64,000 nt of DNA from Alkalihalobacillus sp. LMS39 (lineage in GTDB: Bacteria > Bacillota > Bacilli > Bacillales > Bacillaceae_F), in contig NZ_CP093300.1 of assembly GCF_022812285.1 (NCBI RefSeq), positions 1,612,001 to 1,676,000 of the forward strand, given 5' to 3'. The notes below the pieces were generated by a model. The model searched no databases, was not told where the DNA came from, and worked only from the letters and a program-made list of their open reading frames with translations. The position numbers and the translations under genes were made by a program. Positions 6,148 to 14,949 of the stretch are shown here, piece by piece. The number at the start of each line of letters is the position of its first letter. Positions within the stretch are counted from its first letter, which is position 1.

Positions 6148-9062
6148 ATATTCTCTCTATAACGATCTATGGCTTTGGGAAGTTTCAAAATCAAACGTTT
6201 GATCATTTTTCAGAAGGATTACACGTTTTTTATGGAAAAAACGAGGCAGGAAAATCAACGATACTTGCTTTTATCCGCAGCATCTTATACGGATTTCCGC
6301 AAAAATCAAAGGCAAATCGCTTTGAACCAAAAACAGGGACAACGTATGGCGGGAAAATCACGCTTTTCATTCAACAATACGGAAACGTAACGATTGAACG
6401 AGTGAAGGGAAAAGCAGGTGGGGATGTCACAGTTTATTTTGAAAATGGACAAACTGCTGGAGAGGAAAGTTTGACGGTTTTATTAGGTGGAGTGGACCGC
6501 ACGAGTTTTTATGGCATTTTTACATTTAATCTCTCAGACTTACAAGGGTTAGACCAATTAGATAAAAAAGAATGGTCTCAGTATTTACATGGTGTGAGTG
6601 TGGCAGGTCGAGTCTCAATTACAGACTTGGAAAAACAAGTTGAAAAAAAACAACTAGAATTATTTAAGCCAAGTGGAAAAAAGCCGCTCATAAATGAAAC
6701 ATTAGGACAAATTGAAGCCATTGAACGAAAAATCTATGAAAAAGAAAAGGACTTAGATTCCTATCAGTTGTTACAAGTGACAGAAAAACAAATCGAAGAG
6801 AACCTCGAATCTGTGAAGGAAAAACGCATTACATGTCTAGCAAAAATAAAGGAATATGAAAAACTATCTATCCTTGCTCCATTGCTTCGAAAACGAGCGT
6901 ATCTTGAAGCTGAATTAGCCGTACTACCGAAAATTGAGCAGTTCCCAGTACATGGTGTCGAGCAGTTCGAACAACTTGTGTACCAAAGAAGCTTACTTGA
7001 AGAAAAGAAAATCGAACTGATACAAAAACGAAAAAGTGTAAACGAAACCATTCAGTTGAACAAACTAAATGAAAAACTTTTGGAAGTAGCGGATAAAGTT
7101 GAAGCCGTAAAAGAAGATGTAAAACTTTATGAGGTTTGGAAAAGAGATAAGCAGGCGCTAACGCTAACGCTGGAACAAGAACAACAAAAGTGGGAAGAGA
7201 TTCAACTAAATCTAGGGCAGCATTGGACAAAAGAAAAAGTAATGGCATGTGACACAAGTATTGAAGTGAAAGATTCATTACGCCAATTGAATAAAGAACA
7301 ACGCAGGCTTGAAGACCGGAAACACTACCTAGATTCAGAGCTGCAAAAAAGACAGCTTCTCTTAGAAGAACATGAAAAAGAGTACAGTCAATATAAAGAA
7401 GAACAGCTTTCGAATGAACAACGTATGGAGTTGGAAAGAAAGCGGAAAAACTGGCTTGAATTTGAAAATTCAAAACAAAAAGAGCGGGAACATGAGGAAA
7501 CGTACAAAATCGTCCTTGCTCAAATGGAGCAAGCAAGAAAAAGAAAGAAACGTTTATTTTTACCGTTAAGTGTATTTTTCTGCTTAATTTCTGTTTATAG
7601 CTTTTTACAAGAGCAATGGTTATTGTTTTTTGTAGCTTTAAGTAGTTCGATTGCTTTTTTTGTTGCAAGTTTCGAAAAGAAAAATACGATTAAAACAAAG
7701 GCTAAAAAGGAAGAATTGATTCAAGAGGACTGGGCTGACATTGAAAATGTATTAAATCAAGATGATGCTGTGAAGGAACGACTTTTATATTTGGAGAAAA
7801 AACTACAACTCGAACACCAGCATTACACCCATCTTTGTAATCAACTTGATGAATGTGAATATGAGCAATATGTCATTTTAAAAAAAATAGAAACATGGTG
7901 CCAGAATAATGGCTATGAGATGCAAAAAAATAGTGAACTTTTGTTGGCAATCGTGTTACTAGTCGAAGAAGGAAAAAAAGTTTTGGCTCAGAAAAAACGC
8001 GATGAACATCGACGAACTGACCTTTCGTCCAACATATTATCGTTAGAGAAATCGGTTGAAGCTCTAGCAAGCCAAGTTGGGATTGAGTTTGAAAGTGTAA
8101 CAAAAACAGTTTTTGTTTTATTTGATCAGCTTGAAAATGAAAAAGACAAAAAAAGAGCTGAACATCAAGCAACAGATGTCATTAATGGGCTAAATGAAGA
8201 CATTCGCATTGTGGTAGAAAAGGAAACATTGATTCAAAACCAAATCGAAGCTCTTCTTCACAAAGCCCACGTGCAAAAAGAGGATGAGTTTCAGATGAAA
8301 GGAGTTCAAATCGAGAAGGCAAAAAAGTATTCTGATGAACTGGATATAATAAAATCACAATTATCGGAGTTAGTGGAAAGTGAAGATGAAATCCAGTATT
8401 ATGTTCAATTGCTTCAAAAAGAAAAGGCTGTGGATAACGAGAAACAAAGGCTTGAGGAACAAGCGGTAGAGTTAGAAGAAGAAGAAAAAGCAGAGCGAGA
8501 ACGCTTCATACGTATTACACAACAAATGGAGCAACTTCAGTCGGAAAAAGAGCTTGCATCACTTGTTCAAGAACTTGAAATAAAAAGAGCAACACTACTG
8601 GAACAAGCTAAAAACTGGGCGGTGTATCGTTTGGCTCAAGAGATGATGGAAAAAACAAAAGAAATCTATGAAAATGAACGACAACCTGAAGTGATGAAAC
8701 GAGCATCGGCGTATTTTTCTTCAATGACATCAGGACGGTATGAGCGTATCTTTGCGCCAATGGATAAACAAATGATAGTGGTAGAACGACAAGATGGCCT
8801 TCGTTTCTCACCTGAAGAATTAAGCCGTGGCACCGCAGAACAATTATATATATCCATTCGCTTTGCCTTAGCAATGACATATGAGTCGAATGACCCATTT
8901 CCGCTCATTCTTGATGACATCTTTGTTAATTTCGATGATGAGCGAAAACAAGCGATTGTAACGATTATTGAAGAGTTGGCGCAAAAAAGACAAGTGTTGT
9001 TTTTTACCTGTCATGACAATGTTAAGGAGCTATTTGTGAAAAAGGATGTAATCACTTTGTAA
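6144..9062 (+). CDS. yhaN: Rad50/SbcC-like ATPase YhaN with a membrane hairpin
   Basis: A 972-residue SMC/Rad50-type ATPase. The N-terminal half-site has Walker A GKNEAGKST (residues 31-39); the C-terminal half-site has the signature (ELSRGTAEQLY, about 892-902) and Walker B (LILDDIFVNFDDE, about 920-932). Between them run two long coiled-coil arms. At about residues 470-505, where Rad50 has its zinc hook (CxxC), this protein has two hydrophobic segments flanked by RKRKKR and EKKN, so the hinge probably lies in the membrane. It follows yhaO with a four-base overlap and is the last gene of the pair. Confidence 0.9.
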   Translation: MNILSITIYGFGKFQNQTFDHFSEGLHVFYGKNEAGKSTILAFIRSILYGFPQKSKANRFEPKTGTTYGGKITLFIQQYGNVTIERVKGKAGGDVTVYFENGQTAGEESLTVLLGGVDRTSFYGIFTFNLSDLQGLDQLDKKEWSQYLHGVSVAGRVSITDLEKQVEKKQLELFKPSGKKPLINETLGQIEAIERKIYEKEKDLDSYQLLQVTEKQIEENLESVKEKRITCLAKIKEYEKLSILAPLLRKRAYLEAELAVLPKIEQFPVHGVEQFEQLVYQRSLLEEKKIELIQKRKSVNETIQLNKLNEKLLEVADKVEAVKEDVKLYEVWKRDKQALTLTLEQEQQKWEEIQLNLGQHWTKEKVMACDTSIEVKDSLRQLNKEQRRLEDRKHYLDSELQKRQLLLEEHEKEYSQYKEEQLSNEQRMELERKRKNWLEFENSKQKEREHEETYKIVLAQMEQARKRKKRLFLPLSVFFCLISVYSFLQEQWLLFFVALSSSIAFFVASFEKKNTIKTKAKKEELIQEDWADIENVLNQDDAVKERLLYLEKKLQLEHQHYTHLCNQLDECEYEQYVILKKIETWCQNNGYEMQKNSELLLAIVLLVEEGKKVLAQKKRDEHRRTDLSSNILSLEKSVEALASQVGIEFESVTKTVFVLFDQLENEKDKKRAEHQATDVINGLNEDIRIVVEKETLIQNQIEALLHKAHVQKEDEFQMKGVQIEKAKKYSDELDIIKSQLSELVESEDEIQYYVQLLQKEKAVDNEKQRLEEQAVELEEEEKAERERFIRITQQMEQLQSEKELASLVQELEIKRATLLEQAKNWAVYRLAQEMMEKTKEIYENERQPEVMKRASAYFSSMTSGRYERIFAPMDKQMIVVERQDGLRFSPEELSRGTAEQLYISIRFALAMTYESNDPFPLILDDIFVNFDDERKQAIVTIIEELAQKRQVLFFTCHDNVKELFVKKDVITL

Positions 9063-9241
9063 TGTCAACAAAATTTCTTTATTATTTTCATAAACTTTGC
9101 TAGAATAATCAGAAGAATAAAGGAGAAATACAGAAAAAAGAGTAACCCCAGCGGTTATTATAGGTTTTTTCTGCACCGTTTGTTCGATAAAAAATTGTGT
9201 CTCCTGTTTTACCATTGAATAGAAAGTAGGAGGATTTTTCT

Positions 9242-9925
9242 ATGAGTCAATTTATCGTGCATTTAGTAGAAGATGAGCAAAATTTAGTTGAGATTATTAA
9301 AGCGTATTTAGAAAAAGAAGGTTGGACGGTTAAAACATTTACAGATGGTTCAAAAGCACAGGAAGCAATTAGTGAAAAACCACATTTGTGGATACTAGAT
9401 ATTATGTTACCTGGTACAGATGGTTATCAATTATTAAAAGAAATTAAAGAGCACGGAGACACACCAGTTATCTTTATTTCAGCTCGAGACCAAGATTTAG
9501 ATCGAGTATTAGGGTTAGAAATGGGAAGTGATGATTATTTAGCAAAACCATTTTTACCACAAGAGTTAGTCATCCGTGCCAAAAAACTATTAGCTCGTAT
9601 TTATGGGGCATCACAAACGGAAACAAGAAAGATTGAATTAAATGATTATAGTATTGATCCTGTTGCACGGACAGTCTATGATAAAAGGTCAAATGATACA
9701 GAAGCTGTTGATTTAACTACGAAAGAAATGGATTTAATTTTATTATTGACCGGACAAATTGGAAAAGCATTTTCAAGAGAAACGATCATTGAACATGTAT
9801 GGGGTGAAAACTACTACGGTTCAGAGCGAGCCGTTGATGATGTTGTTCGTCGTGTGCGGAAAAAAATGCCAAGAATTCACTTAGAAACGTTATATGGATA
9901 CGGGTATAGGGTCCTTTCTTCATGA
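9242..9925 (+). CDS. cssR: OmpR-family response regulator, CssR-like
   Basis: A 227-residue response regulator: receiver domain with acidic pocket D11, phospho-acceptor D53 (HLWILDIMLPGTDG) and K102 (LAKPFLP), then a winged-helix DNA-binding domain ending RRVRKKMPRIHLETLYGYGYRVLSS. The HLWILDIMLP and DRVLGLEMGSDDY stretches closely resemble CssR of B. subtilis as I recall it; CssR with CssS senses misfolded exported protein and induces the HtrA/HtrB proteases. It overlaps the kinase gene by four bases. Neither htrA nor htrB is in the window. Family call is certain; the CssR assignment is probable from the sequence resemblance. Confidence 0.85.
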   Translation: MSQFIVHLVEDEQNLVEIIKAYLEKEGWTVKTFTDGSKAQEAISEKPHLWILDIMLPGTDGYQLLKEIKEHGDTPVIFISARDQDLDRVLGLEMGSDDYLAKPFLPQELVIRAKKLLARIYGASQTETRKIELNDYSIDPVARTVYDKRSNDTEAVDLTTKEMDLILLLTGQIGKAFSRETIIEHVWGENYYGSERAVDDVVRRVRKKMPRIHLETLYGYGYRVLSS

Positions 9926-11286
9926 TTCGTGTGAATTTAACGCAACGAATCTGGTTGTCGTTTATCTCTTTAATTGTCCTTGTTGGTTTATCGATTATTA
10001 TTATTTATCCTATATCGATTAAAGGAACGTTAACAGATGAAACTTATCGAATTATTGAGTATGAGCAAGCGCGCTATCATATGACAAGAGACTTTACTGA
10101 GGACCCACCAGATTCAGATTTAAATTTTGTTGAAAGAAGAGAGGCTATCCGCTCGGTTTTTCACCTTTATATTATTAATAATTTTGGAACGTTACAGGAG
10201 AACATTCCCCAGGAAGTGTTAGCAGAGATGACGGCCAACGCTCGTGACCAGGAACAAACGAGTGGGCGGTATGAACTGACGTATGGTGGAGCGACCTTGT
10301 TTTATGTTGTGACAAAAGTAAAAGCAACAGATACAGAAATGTTTGCAATTTCGTATATGTGGGATACGTATCGAGACCAAATGGTGAATCGGTTATGGGA
10401 AAGGCTTGTTTATATTTTACTTTTAACGAGTGTATTAAGTTTGCTTCCTGCTATTTATTTAAAACATTATTTACGTCATCCATTAATCATATTAGGAAAT
10501 CACTTTGAACAAATTGCAAAGCGAAATTGGCAGGAACCGTTTAAGTGGGAGGGCGATGAAGACTTCCAAAAACTATCTGACCAATTCGAAAAAATGCGGC
10601 AAAATTTAATGAGATATGATCGGGCTCAAAAAACATTTATTCAACATGCTTCACATGAATTAAAAACGCCGATTATGGTCATTAAAAGCTATGCTCAATC
10701 TGTAAAAGACGGAATTCTTCCAAAAGAAAATATTGAAAGTACGATGAATGTCATTATGGAAGAGTCGAATCGCATGGAACAACGTGTTAAAGACATGATT
10801 TATTATACAAAACTTGATTCATTAAAAGATGAAAAAGCAAATCATGAAAACATAACCTTTGGTGAAATTGCCTTTCATATTGAAGAACGGTTTCGGATGC
10901 AACGAGAAGAAATACGCTTCATTATAGAAGGGGCAGATATTCGTTTTAATGGCGATTATGAACAGCTTCAAGTGATGCTAGAAAACTTTGTTGAAAATGC
11001 GTTGCGTTATGCAGAAAGCCGAATTTGGATTCGAGCAGAAGTGAAAGAGAAGGATGTTCATATTTCTGTAGAAAATGATGGAGATCATATTGCAGAATCG
11101 GAATTGGCAACGATATTTGCACCTTTCCATAAAGGCAATAAAGGTCAATTTGGGTTAGGGCTAGCGATTGTAAAACGAATCGCTGAACTTCATTTTGGCT
11201 ACACATTTGCACAAAATACAGACGATGGAGTAAAGTTTACCGTTTGTATTCCGAAAGAACAGCAAACAAAGAAAAAACAATCATAA
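9922..11286 (+). CDS. cssS: Sensor histidine kinase, CssS-like
   Basis: A 454-residue membrane kinase. Membrane segment 1 is at about 11-31, an extracytoplasmic sensor of about 130 residues follows, then membrane segment 2 (about 160-182), HAMP, the H-box HASHELKTPIMVIKSYAQS with His about residue 245, and an ATPase domain with N (ENFVENALRYA) and G (GQFGLGLAIVKRI) boxes. It is coupled to the CssR-like gene by an ATGA overlap and ended by a terminator at 11301. Length and layout suit CssS (about 450). It would detect secretion stress at the outer face of the membrane; prsA, a foldase for the same clients, is 2 kb away. Confidence 0.85.
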   Translation: MIRVNLTQRIWLSFISLIVLVGLSIIIIYPISIKGTLTDETYRIIEYEQARYHMTRDFTEDPPDSDLNFVERREAIRSVFHLYIINNFGTLQENIPQEVLAEMTANARDQEQTSGRYELTYGGATLFYVVTKVKATDTEMFAISYMWDTYRDQMVNRLWERLVYILLLTSVLSLLPAIYLKHYLRHPLIILGNHFEQIAKRNWQEPFKWEGDEDFQKLSDQFEKMRQNLMRYDRAQKTFIQHASHELKTPIMVIKSYAQSVKDGILPKENIESTMNVIMEESNRMEQRVKDMIYYTKLDSLKDEKANHENITFGEIAFHIEERFRMQREEIRFIIEGADIRFNGDYEQLQVMLENFVENALRYAESRIWIRAEVKEKDVHISVENDGDHIAESELATIFAPFHKGNKGQFGLGLAIVKRIAELHFGYTFAQNTDDGVKFTVCIPKEQQTKKKQS

Positions 11287-11300
11287 TGAAACAATGAATT

Positions 11301-11330
11301 GGGTGTCTAGTATAGACGCCCTTCTTTTCT
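11301..11330 (+). terminator. Terminator after the CssS-like gene
   Basis: GGGTGTCTA and TAGACGCCC form the stem, followed by TTCTTTTCT. Confidence 0.85.
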
Positions 11331-11371
11331 CTGTTATACTTAAAAGACAAGGATAGAAGGCAGGTGAGGAA

Positions 11372-12340
11372 ATGAGTAAAGGGATTGCTCATTATCAAGT
11401 TGGATCGTCAATTGAACATTATTTTCTAATTAAAAGCGTGACAAAGGGGATGGCCAGTAATGGCAAGCCGTTTTTAACATTAATCTTAAGTGACCATACT
11501 GGAGAAATTGAAGCAAAGCTATGGGCATGTTCTCCTGAAGATGAAGCTACATTTGTGAGTAAAACGATCGTGCATATTCATGGGGATATTTCAGACTATC
11601 GTGGTAGACATCAATTAAAAATTAATAATATACGCCCGACTTCGCCGATGGATAATGTAAAAATCGCAGACTTTGTGAAATCGGCTCCTCTGCATCCTGA
11701 AGATATGTTGAGTAAAATTACACAATATATTTTTGAAATGGAAAATGCAAATATCCAACGACTAACGAGACATTTAGTGAAAAAACATCAAAAACAATTT
11801 TTAGAAGTACCCGCAGCAACGAAAAACCATCATGAATTTGTATCAGGACTTGCTTACCATGTTGTTAGTATGCTCGATTTAGCGCAAGCAATTACAAAAT
11901 TATATCCAAGCCTAGATGCGGATTTATTATATGCAGGTGTGATTTTGCATGATTTAGGGAAAGTAAAAGAATTATCAGGTGCGATTGATACAACATATAC
12001 ACTTGAAGGGAAATTATTAGGACATATTACTATTATGGTCAATGAGATTGCAGAAGCGGCCAAAGAGCTTGAAATCGATAGTGAGGAAATTTTAATTCTT
12101 CAGCATATGGTATTAAGTCATCATGGCAAAGGCGAATGGGGGAGCCCAAAACCTCCATTAGTGAAAGAAGCTGAAATCCTCCACATGATTGATAATATTG
12201 ATGCAAAAATGAATATGATGGATAGAGTCCTTGAGCGTGTCCAGCCAGGAGACTTTACCGAAAGAGTAATGGCGCTTGAGCATCGTTCTTTATATAAACC
12301 AACATTCCATGAACAGCCATTACCCTTGCCAAATAAATAA
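11372..12340 (+). CDS. yhaM: 3'-5' exoribonuclease YhaM
   Basis: A 322-residue exonuclease: an OB-fold nucleic-acid domain at the N-terminus (about residues 15-95) and a metal-dependent HD domain after residue 150, with the HH...HD pattern seen as [11 protein letters not shown] and [10 protein letters not shown] and a later HMVLSHHG. YhaM degrades RNA, and in vitro DNA, in the 3' to 5' direction with Mn or Co; it trims short 3' tails after other ribonucleases. B. subtilis YhaM has 314 residues. The start ATG follows AGGTGAGGAA. In B. subtilis it also lies next to yhaN, but there without a two-component system between. Confidence 0.95.
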   Translation: MSKGIAHYQVGSSIEHYFLIKSVTKGMASNGKPFLTLILSDHTGEIEAKLWACSPEDEATFVSKTIVHIHGDISDYRGRHQLKINNIRPTSPMDNVKIADFVKSAPLHPEDMLSKITQYIFEMENANIQRLTRHLVKKHQKQFLEVPAATKNHHEFVSGLAYHVVSMLDLAQAITKLYPSLDADLLYAGVILHDLGKVKELSGAIDTTYTLEGKLLGHITIMVNEIAEAAKELEIDSEEILILQHMVLSHHGKGEWGSPKPPLVKEAEILHMIDNIDAKMNMMDRVLERVQPGDFTERVMALEHRSLYKPTFHEQPLPLPNK

Positions 12341-12343
12341 GAA

Positions 12344-12382
12344 AACAAGCGCCTCCTTTATGAGAAAGGGGGCGTTTGTTTA
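12344..12382 (+). terminator. Terminator after yhaM
   Basis: ACAAGCGCC(TCCTTT) pairs with (AAAGGG)GGCGTTTGT; short loop and T-rich tail. Confidence 0.85.
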
Positions 12383-12486
12383 TTCATAGAGCCCATAAAA
12401 TGCTTCTTAGTCAGATATAGGCTTTTTCCATGATTACATATTTTTCTTCATCAAGAAACACACTAACGGTAAAAGGAGGGATAACA

Positions 12487-12714
12487 ATGGCGAAGGAAAA
12501 TCAAACGGATAGTGCCAAAGTTGCAACAAACTCATATGACCCAAAAGATTATAATAGTGAAAAGCAAGTGGATAAAGGTCTTGCAATGACGCATGAGCAA
12601 GTGAGTGATGCATATGTGGAAGGGACAATTGATGGGAAAATTGATGAGTATCGTGGAAAAGACACGGATCTTCCACGTGGAGGATTTGAAGAAAAAAATC
12701 TTACAAAAGAATAA
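12487..12714 (+). CDS. DUF4025 (YozQ-like) small protein
   Basis: A 75-residue hydrophilic, charged protein without membrane segments. The pattern MTHEQVSDAYVEGTIDGKID matches the DUF4025/YozQ family of short Bacillus proteins, many of them expressed in sporulation. An open frame extends upstream to 12430, but AAAAGGAGG 7 bases before ATG 12487 sets this start. It is monocistronic with its own terminator. No function is known. Confidence 0.75.
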   Translation: MAKENQTDSAKVATNSYDPKDYNSEKQVDKGLAMTHEQVSDAYVEGTIDGKIDEYRGKDTDLPRGGFEEKNLTKE

Positions 12715-12721
12715 AGAAAAC

Positions 12722-12752
12722 AAAAGTCAAAGGGAAAACCTTTGGCTTTTTA
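12722..12752 (+). terminator. Terminator after the YozQ-like gene
   Basis: AAAAGTCAAAGG pairs with CCTTTGGCTTTT over a GAAAA loop. Confidence 0.85.
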
Positions 12753-12821
12753 TACATATGTCCAAAAGACAAGCATATGCATAGAATAACGGTTATTAAT
12801 TTATTGGAGAGGGTGTACAGG

Positions 12822-13097
12822 ATGGAAAATGTACTTAAAAAAAGAGGACTAATGATTGGATTACTCGTTCTTGCGGTTGCTATTTATTTTATGAGTGGAT
12901 CGTCCCTGCCTGTATTGTTTACTAGTGGTCCGCTATGGACGTACCTCGTCATTATAGGGATTATCGGTAGCGGGTATATGGCAGTGAAATATACACTTGA
13001 AGATAGAAAAATCGATGAAGAATGGATTGAACAAGAAGGTCAAGTGTATATGGAGCGATTAGAAGAAGCGAAAAAAAAGAAAAACAAATTATCGTAA
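12822..13097 (+). CDS. yhaL: Sporulation protein YhaL
   Basis: A 91-residue protein with two membrane segments (about residues 8-26 and 38-55) followed by a charged helical cytoplasmic tail (DEEWIEQEGQVYMERLEEAKKKKNK). This matches YhaL, which lies between yhaM and prsA in B. subtilis and is made in sporulation; its role there is minor and not mechanistically known. The frame is open from 12777, but the GGAGAGGGTG before ATG 12822 supports this start. Family call mainly from context and layout. Confidence 0.8.
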   Translation: MENVLKKRGLMIGLLVLAVAIYFMSGSSLPVLFTSGPLWTYLVIIGIIGSGYMAVKYTLEDRKIDEEWIEQEGQVYMERLEEAKKKKNKLS

Positions 13098-13101
13098 TGA
13101 A

Positions 13102-13152
13102 AAAAGAGGGTGTCGCCCTGTTTGATAAAAACAGAGCTGACATCCTCTTTCT
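13102..13152. terminator. Bidirectional terminator between yhaL and the small peptide gene
   Basis: Long stem from AAAGAGGGTGTC..CTGTTT paired with AAACAG..GACATCCTCTTT, with A-run and T-run on opposite sides. It can end yhaL (plus) and the peptide gene (minus). Confidence 0.8.
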
Positions 13153-13158
13153 TGTTTC

Positions 13159-13254
13159 TTAATAGTAGAAAGTTGCCCCAACAATGACAAGAAGAATAAA
13201 TAAAACAACAATAAGAGTAAAGTCTAAACCAAATCCTGCTCCTGGAGTTGTCAT
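13159..13254 (-). CDS. SscA/YjcZ-family spore peptide, copy 1
   Basis: A 31-residue peptide: short Gly-rich polar start (MTTPGAGFGLDF) followed by one hydrophobic helix (TLIVVLFILLVIVGATFYY). This is the pattern of the YjcZ/SscA family of tiny sporulation peptides; SscA (YhzE) is needed for correct coat assembly in B. subtilis. The frame is open upstream to 13344, but GGAAAGGATG sits about 9 bases before the chosen ATG. Points away from the two plus-strand relatives at 14446 and 14582. Confidence 0.75.
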   Translation of the reverse strand: MTTPGAGFGLDFTLIVVLFILLVIVGATFYY

Positions 13255-13352
13255 ACGTAAAAAACATCCTTTCCTTGTGTAAATATCACGTTCTACTACA
13301 TACACTATGCAGTGGGAAAAAAGATGTTTGGGCTCTTTGGGCATTTTTTTTA

Positions 13353-13391
13353 AAAGGAAAAAGCAGTAAAAGGATGTTTCCTTTTACTGCT
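13353..13391 (-). terminator. Terminator after prsA
   Basis: On the minus strand AGCAGTAAAAGGA pairs with TCCTTTTACTGCT across a four-base loop and ends in TTTTCCTTTT. Confidence 0.92.
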
Positions 13392-13397
13392 TATATA

Positions 13398-14267
13398 TTA
13401 GTCTAAGATCCCTTTGAATTGTGGGTCTTTAATATCAATCTTTGCATCTTCAAGCAATTGAGCAAAAATTTCATCAGGTGTTTTTGCTAGTTCATACTCA
13501 ATCGCTTCACGAATATCTTCTAGTGAAGGAGTGATTTTATCTGTTACATTAATAATGTGGAATCCAAATTGTGATTCTACTGGGTCACTAATTTCGCCTG
13601 GTTCTAGAGCAAACGCAGCACCTTCGAATTCAGGAACCATAGCACCTTTACCGAATGTCCCTAGATCTCCACCTTGGTCAGCGGATCCTTCGTCATTTGA
13701 GTATTCTTTTGCAAGGTCTGCAAAATCTTCACCTTCATTTAGTTTATCTAACACTTCATTTGCTGTTTCCATGTCTTCTACTAAAATATGGCGTGCTTCT
13801 ACTTCTGTATATTGGTCTTTGTTTTCTTCATAATGAGCTTCAATGCTCTCCTCTGTAACGCCTTCTCTTGAAAGACGGTCCATTGCAACTTGCGGGAAGA
13901 GATAATCTTCTTTAAATTGTTCAATGCTATCTACTGGCAGTTGATATTGTGTTTGTAGCATTTCTAATAATTCTTTATCTTCTGCGACACCAAAGCCTTC
14001 TTTTAATGTATTGTACTCTTCGTCAACTTCTTCATCCGTTATATTTAAAGATTCTGCTTTTGCTAAAATAACTTGTTGTTGAATTAATTGACGTAAATGT
14101 TGCTCACCATAATTATCTTTTAATTCTTGTAGAAAGTCTTCCGTAGTAATTGTATGGCCATCAATGTCAACTAGGGTAGTACCAGATCCAGCTTCGTTGT
14201 TGTCTGCACACCCTGCTAACAATAAAGCTCCAGTCAGTGCAAATGTCGTAATCATCTTTTTATTCAT
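13398..14267 (-). CDS. prsA: Extracytoplasmic foldase lipoprotein PrsA
   Basis: A 289-residue lipoprotein peptidyl-prolyl isomerase that folds exported proteins, including penicillin-binding proteins and secreted enzymes, on the outer face of the membrane. The signal ends in a clear lipobox (LLLAGC, Cys about residue 19). The parvulin domain is seen at about residues 155-250: ARHILVEDMETA, YSNDEGSADQGGDLGTFGKGAMVPEFE, and FGFHIINV. ATG 14267 follows GAGGAG by 10 bases; the open frame reaches back to 14285, overlapping that site. Same position as in B. subtilis. Expression under ScoC control is known there and scoC is nearby here. Confidence 0.96.
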   Translation of the reverse strand: MNKKMITTFALTGALLLAGCADNNEAGSGTTLVDIDGHTITTEDFLQELKDNYGEQHLRQLIQQQVILAKAESLNITDEEVDEEYNTLKEGFGVAEDKELLEMLQTQYQLPVDSIEQFKEDYLFPQVAMDRLSREGVTEESIEAHYEENKDQYTEVEARHILVEDMETANEVLDKLNEGEDFADLAKEYSNDEGSADQGGDLGTFGKGAMVPEFEGAAFALEPGEISDPVESQFGFHIINVTDKITPSLEDIREAIEYELAKTPDEIFAQLLEDAKIDIKDPQFKGILD

Positions 14268-14445
14268 TGCTTGTCCACTCCTCAATCAAAATCAAATAAA
14301 ACCTATATAAAGGTAACAAGGTCTACTATAACATATCTACAGTCGAAATGCATGCTGATTCCTATGTAAAATTAAGTGATTCGCCTAGTACGAAAAAGAA
14401 TGTGCTGCATAGGATAAAGTAACGAAGCAAAGAGGAGGTGTTAAG

Positions 14446-14529
14446 ATGACTCACGCATACCACGGTGGCTTTGCGTTAATCGTCGTATTGTTCATCTTAT
14501 TAATCATCGTCGGTGCTTCTTGGTACTAA
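14446..14529 (+). CDS. sscA: SscA-like spore peptide, copy 2
   Basis: A 27-residue peptide MTHAYHGGFALIVVLFILL plus IIVGASWY, closely matching the SscA/YjcZ pattern: a few polar residues, GGFALIVVLFILL, then VGASWY. AGAGGAGG lies 7 bases before the ATG. It forms a pair with the gene at 14582. SscA is a small spore protein needed for coat layers and germination; sscA (yhzE) lies beside prsA in B. subtilis. Too short for ordinary gene finders. Confidence 0.85.
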   Translation: MTHAYHGGFALIVVLFILLIIVGASWY

Positions 14530-14581
14530 GGGTTTTTAACCTAAAAAAAATAAGTTAACTTTATTTAAAGGAGGTCCTATC

Positions 14582-14674
14582 ATGAGCCACGGATACACTG
14601 GAGGTTTCGCGTTACTAGTTGTATTATTCATTTTGCTTGTTATTATCGGAGCAAGCTGGGGATATGGATACTAA
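14582..14674 (+). CDS. SscA-like spore peptide, copy 3
   Basis: A 30-residue peptide with the same core as its neighbour (GGFALLVVLFILLVIIGASW) and a GYGY end. AAAGGAGG lies 8 bases upstream of the ATG. It is 52 bases after copy 2, and one terminator (14691) serves both, so the two look like a tandem duplication in one transcript. Confidence 0.85.
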   Translation: MSHGYTGGFALLVVLFILLVIIGASWGYGY

Positions 14675-14690
14675 TAAATAAGGTGAAAGT

Positions 14691-14725
14691 AAAAGGAAGA
14701 AGTGTCTCCACTTCTTCCTTTTTGT
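14691..14725 (+). terminator. Terminator after the SscA-like pair
   Basis: AAAAGGAAGAAGTG and CACTTCTTCCTTTT form a 14-bp stem with a TCTC loop and following T. Confidence 0.92.
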
Positions 14726-14731
14726 TAAACC

Positions 14732-14766
14732 TTGAAACGAAAAGACGCTCCCTTCGTTTTTCTTTA
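14732..14766 (+). repeat. Tail of the terminator-adjacent repeat
   Basis: TTGAAACGAAAAGACGCTCC then CTTCGTTTTTCTT matches the tail of the copies at 1922-1994, 41682-41711 and 61197-61268. It too lies a few bases after a terminator. Confidence 0.55.
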
Positions 14767-14769
14767 TGT

Positions 14770-14949
14770 TTACGTAAATAAAATTTTTACATACGTTGAA
14801 GTTAATAAGATGGTCAAAAGCACATTAATGGTACGAAACACTTTTGGTTGTCTTTCTTCAGGAATTTCTTTTTGAAGACAAAGTGCATTTGTCATAGAAT
14901 TAATGGTAAACAATATAAAAGAAGCAAATAGACCGAAAAAGAAAAGCAT
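14770..14949 (-). CDS. Small membrane protein of unknown function
   Basis: A 59-residue protein with two predicted membrane segments, MLFFFGLFASFILFTINSM at the start and VLLTILLTSTYVKILF at the end, joined by a charged loop (KEIPEERQPKVFRT). The frame is open from 14967, but GGAGG 6 bases before ATG 14949 lies inside that longer frame and decides the start. I do not recognise the family. It is a single gene between convergent and divergent neighbours. Confidence 0.6.
   Translation of the reverse strand: MLFFFGLFASFILFTINSMTNALCLQKEIPEERQPKVFRTINVLLTILLTSTYVKILFT

Noticed and set aside
6868-7668. Long minus-strand ORF of 266 codons
   Set aside because: Lies wholly inside yhaN, antisense, with no ribosome site or family features. 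Shadow of a long coiled-coil gene.
9130-9175. Hairpin between yhaN and cssR as terminator
   Set aside because: GTAACC..GGTTAT is short and the T-run is offset, so it is not convincing as a yhaN terminator.
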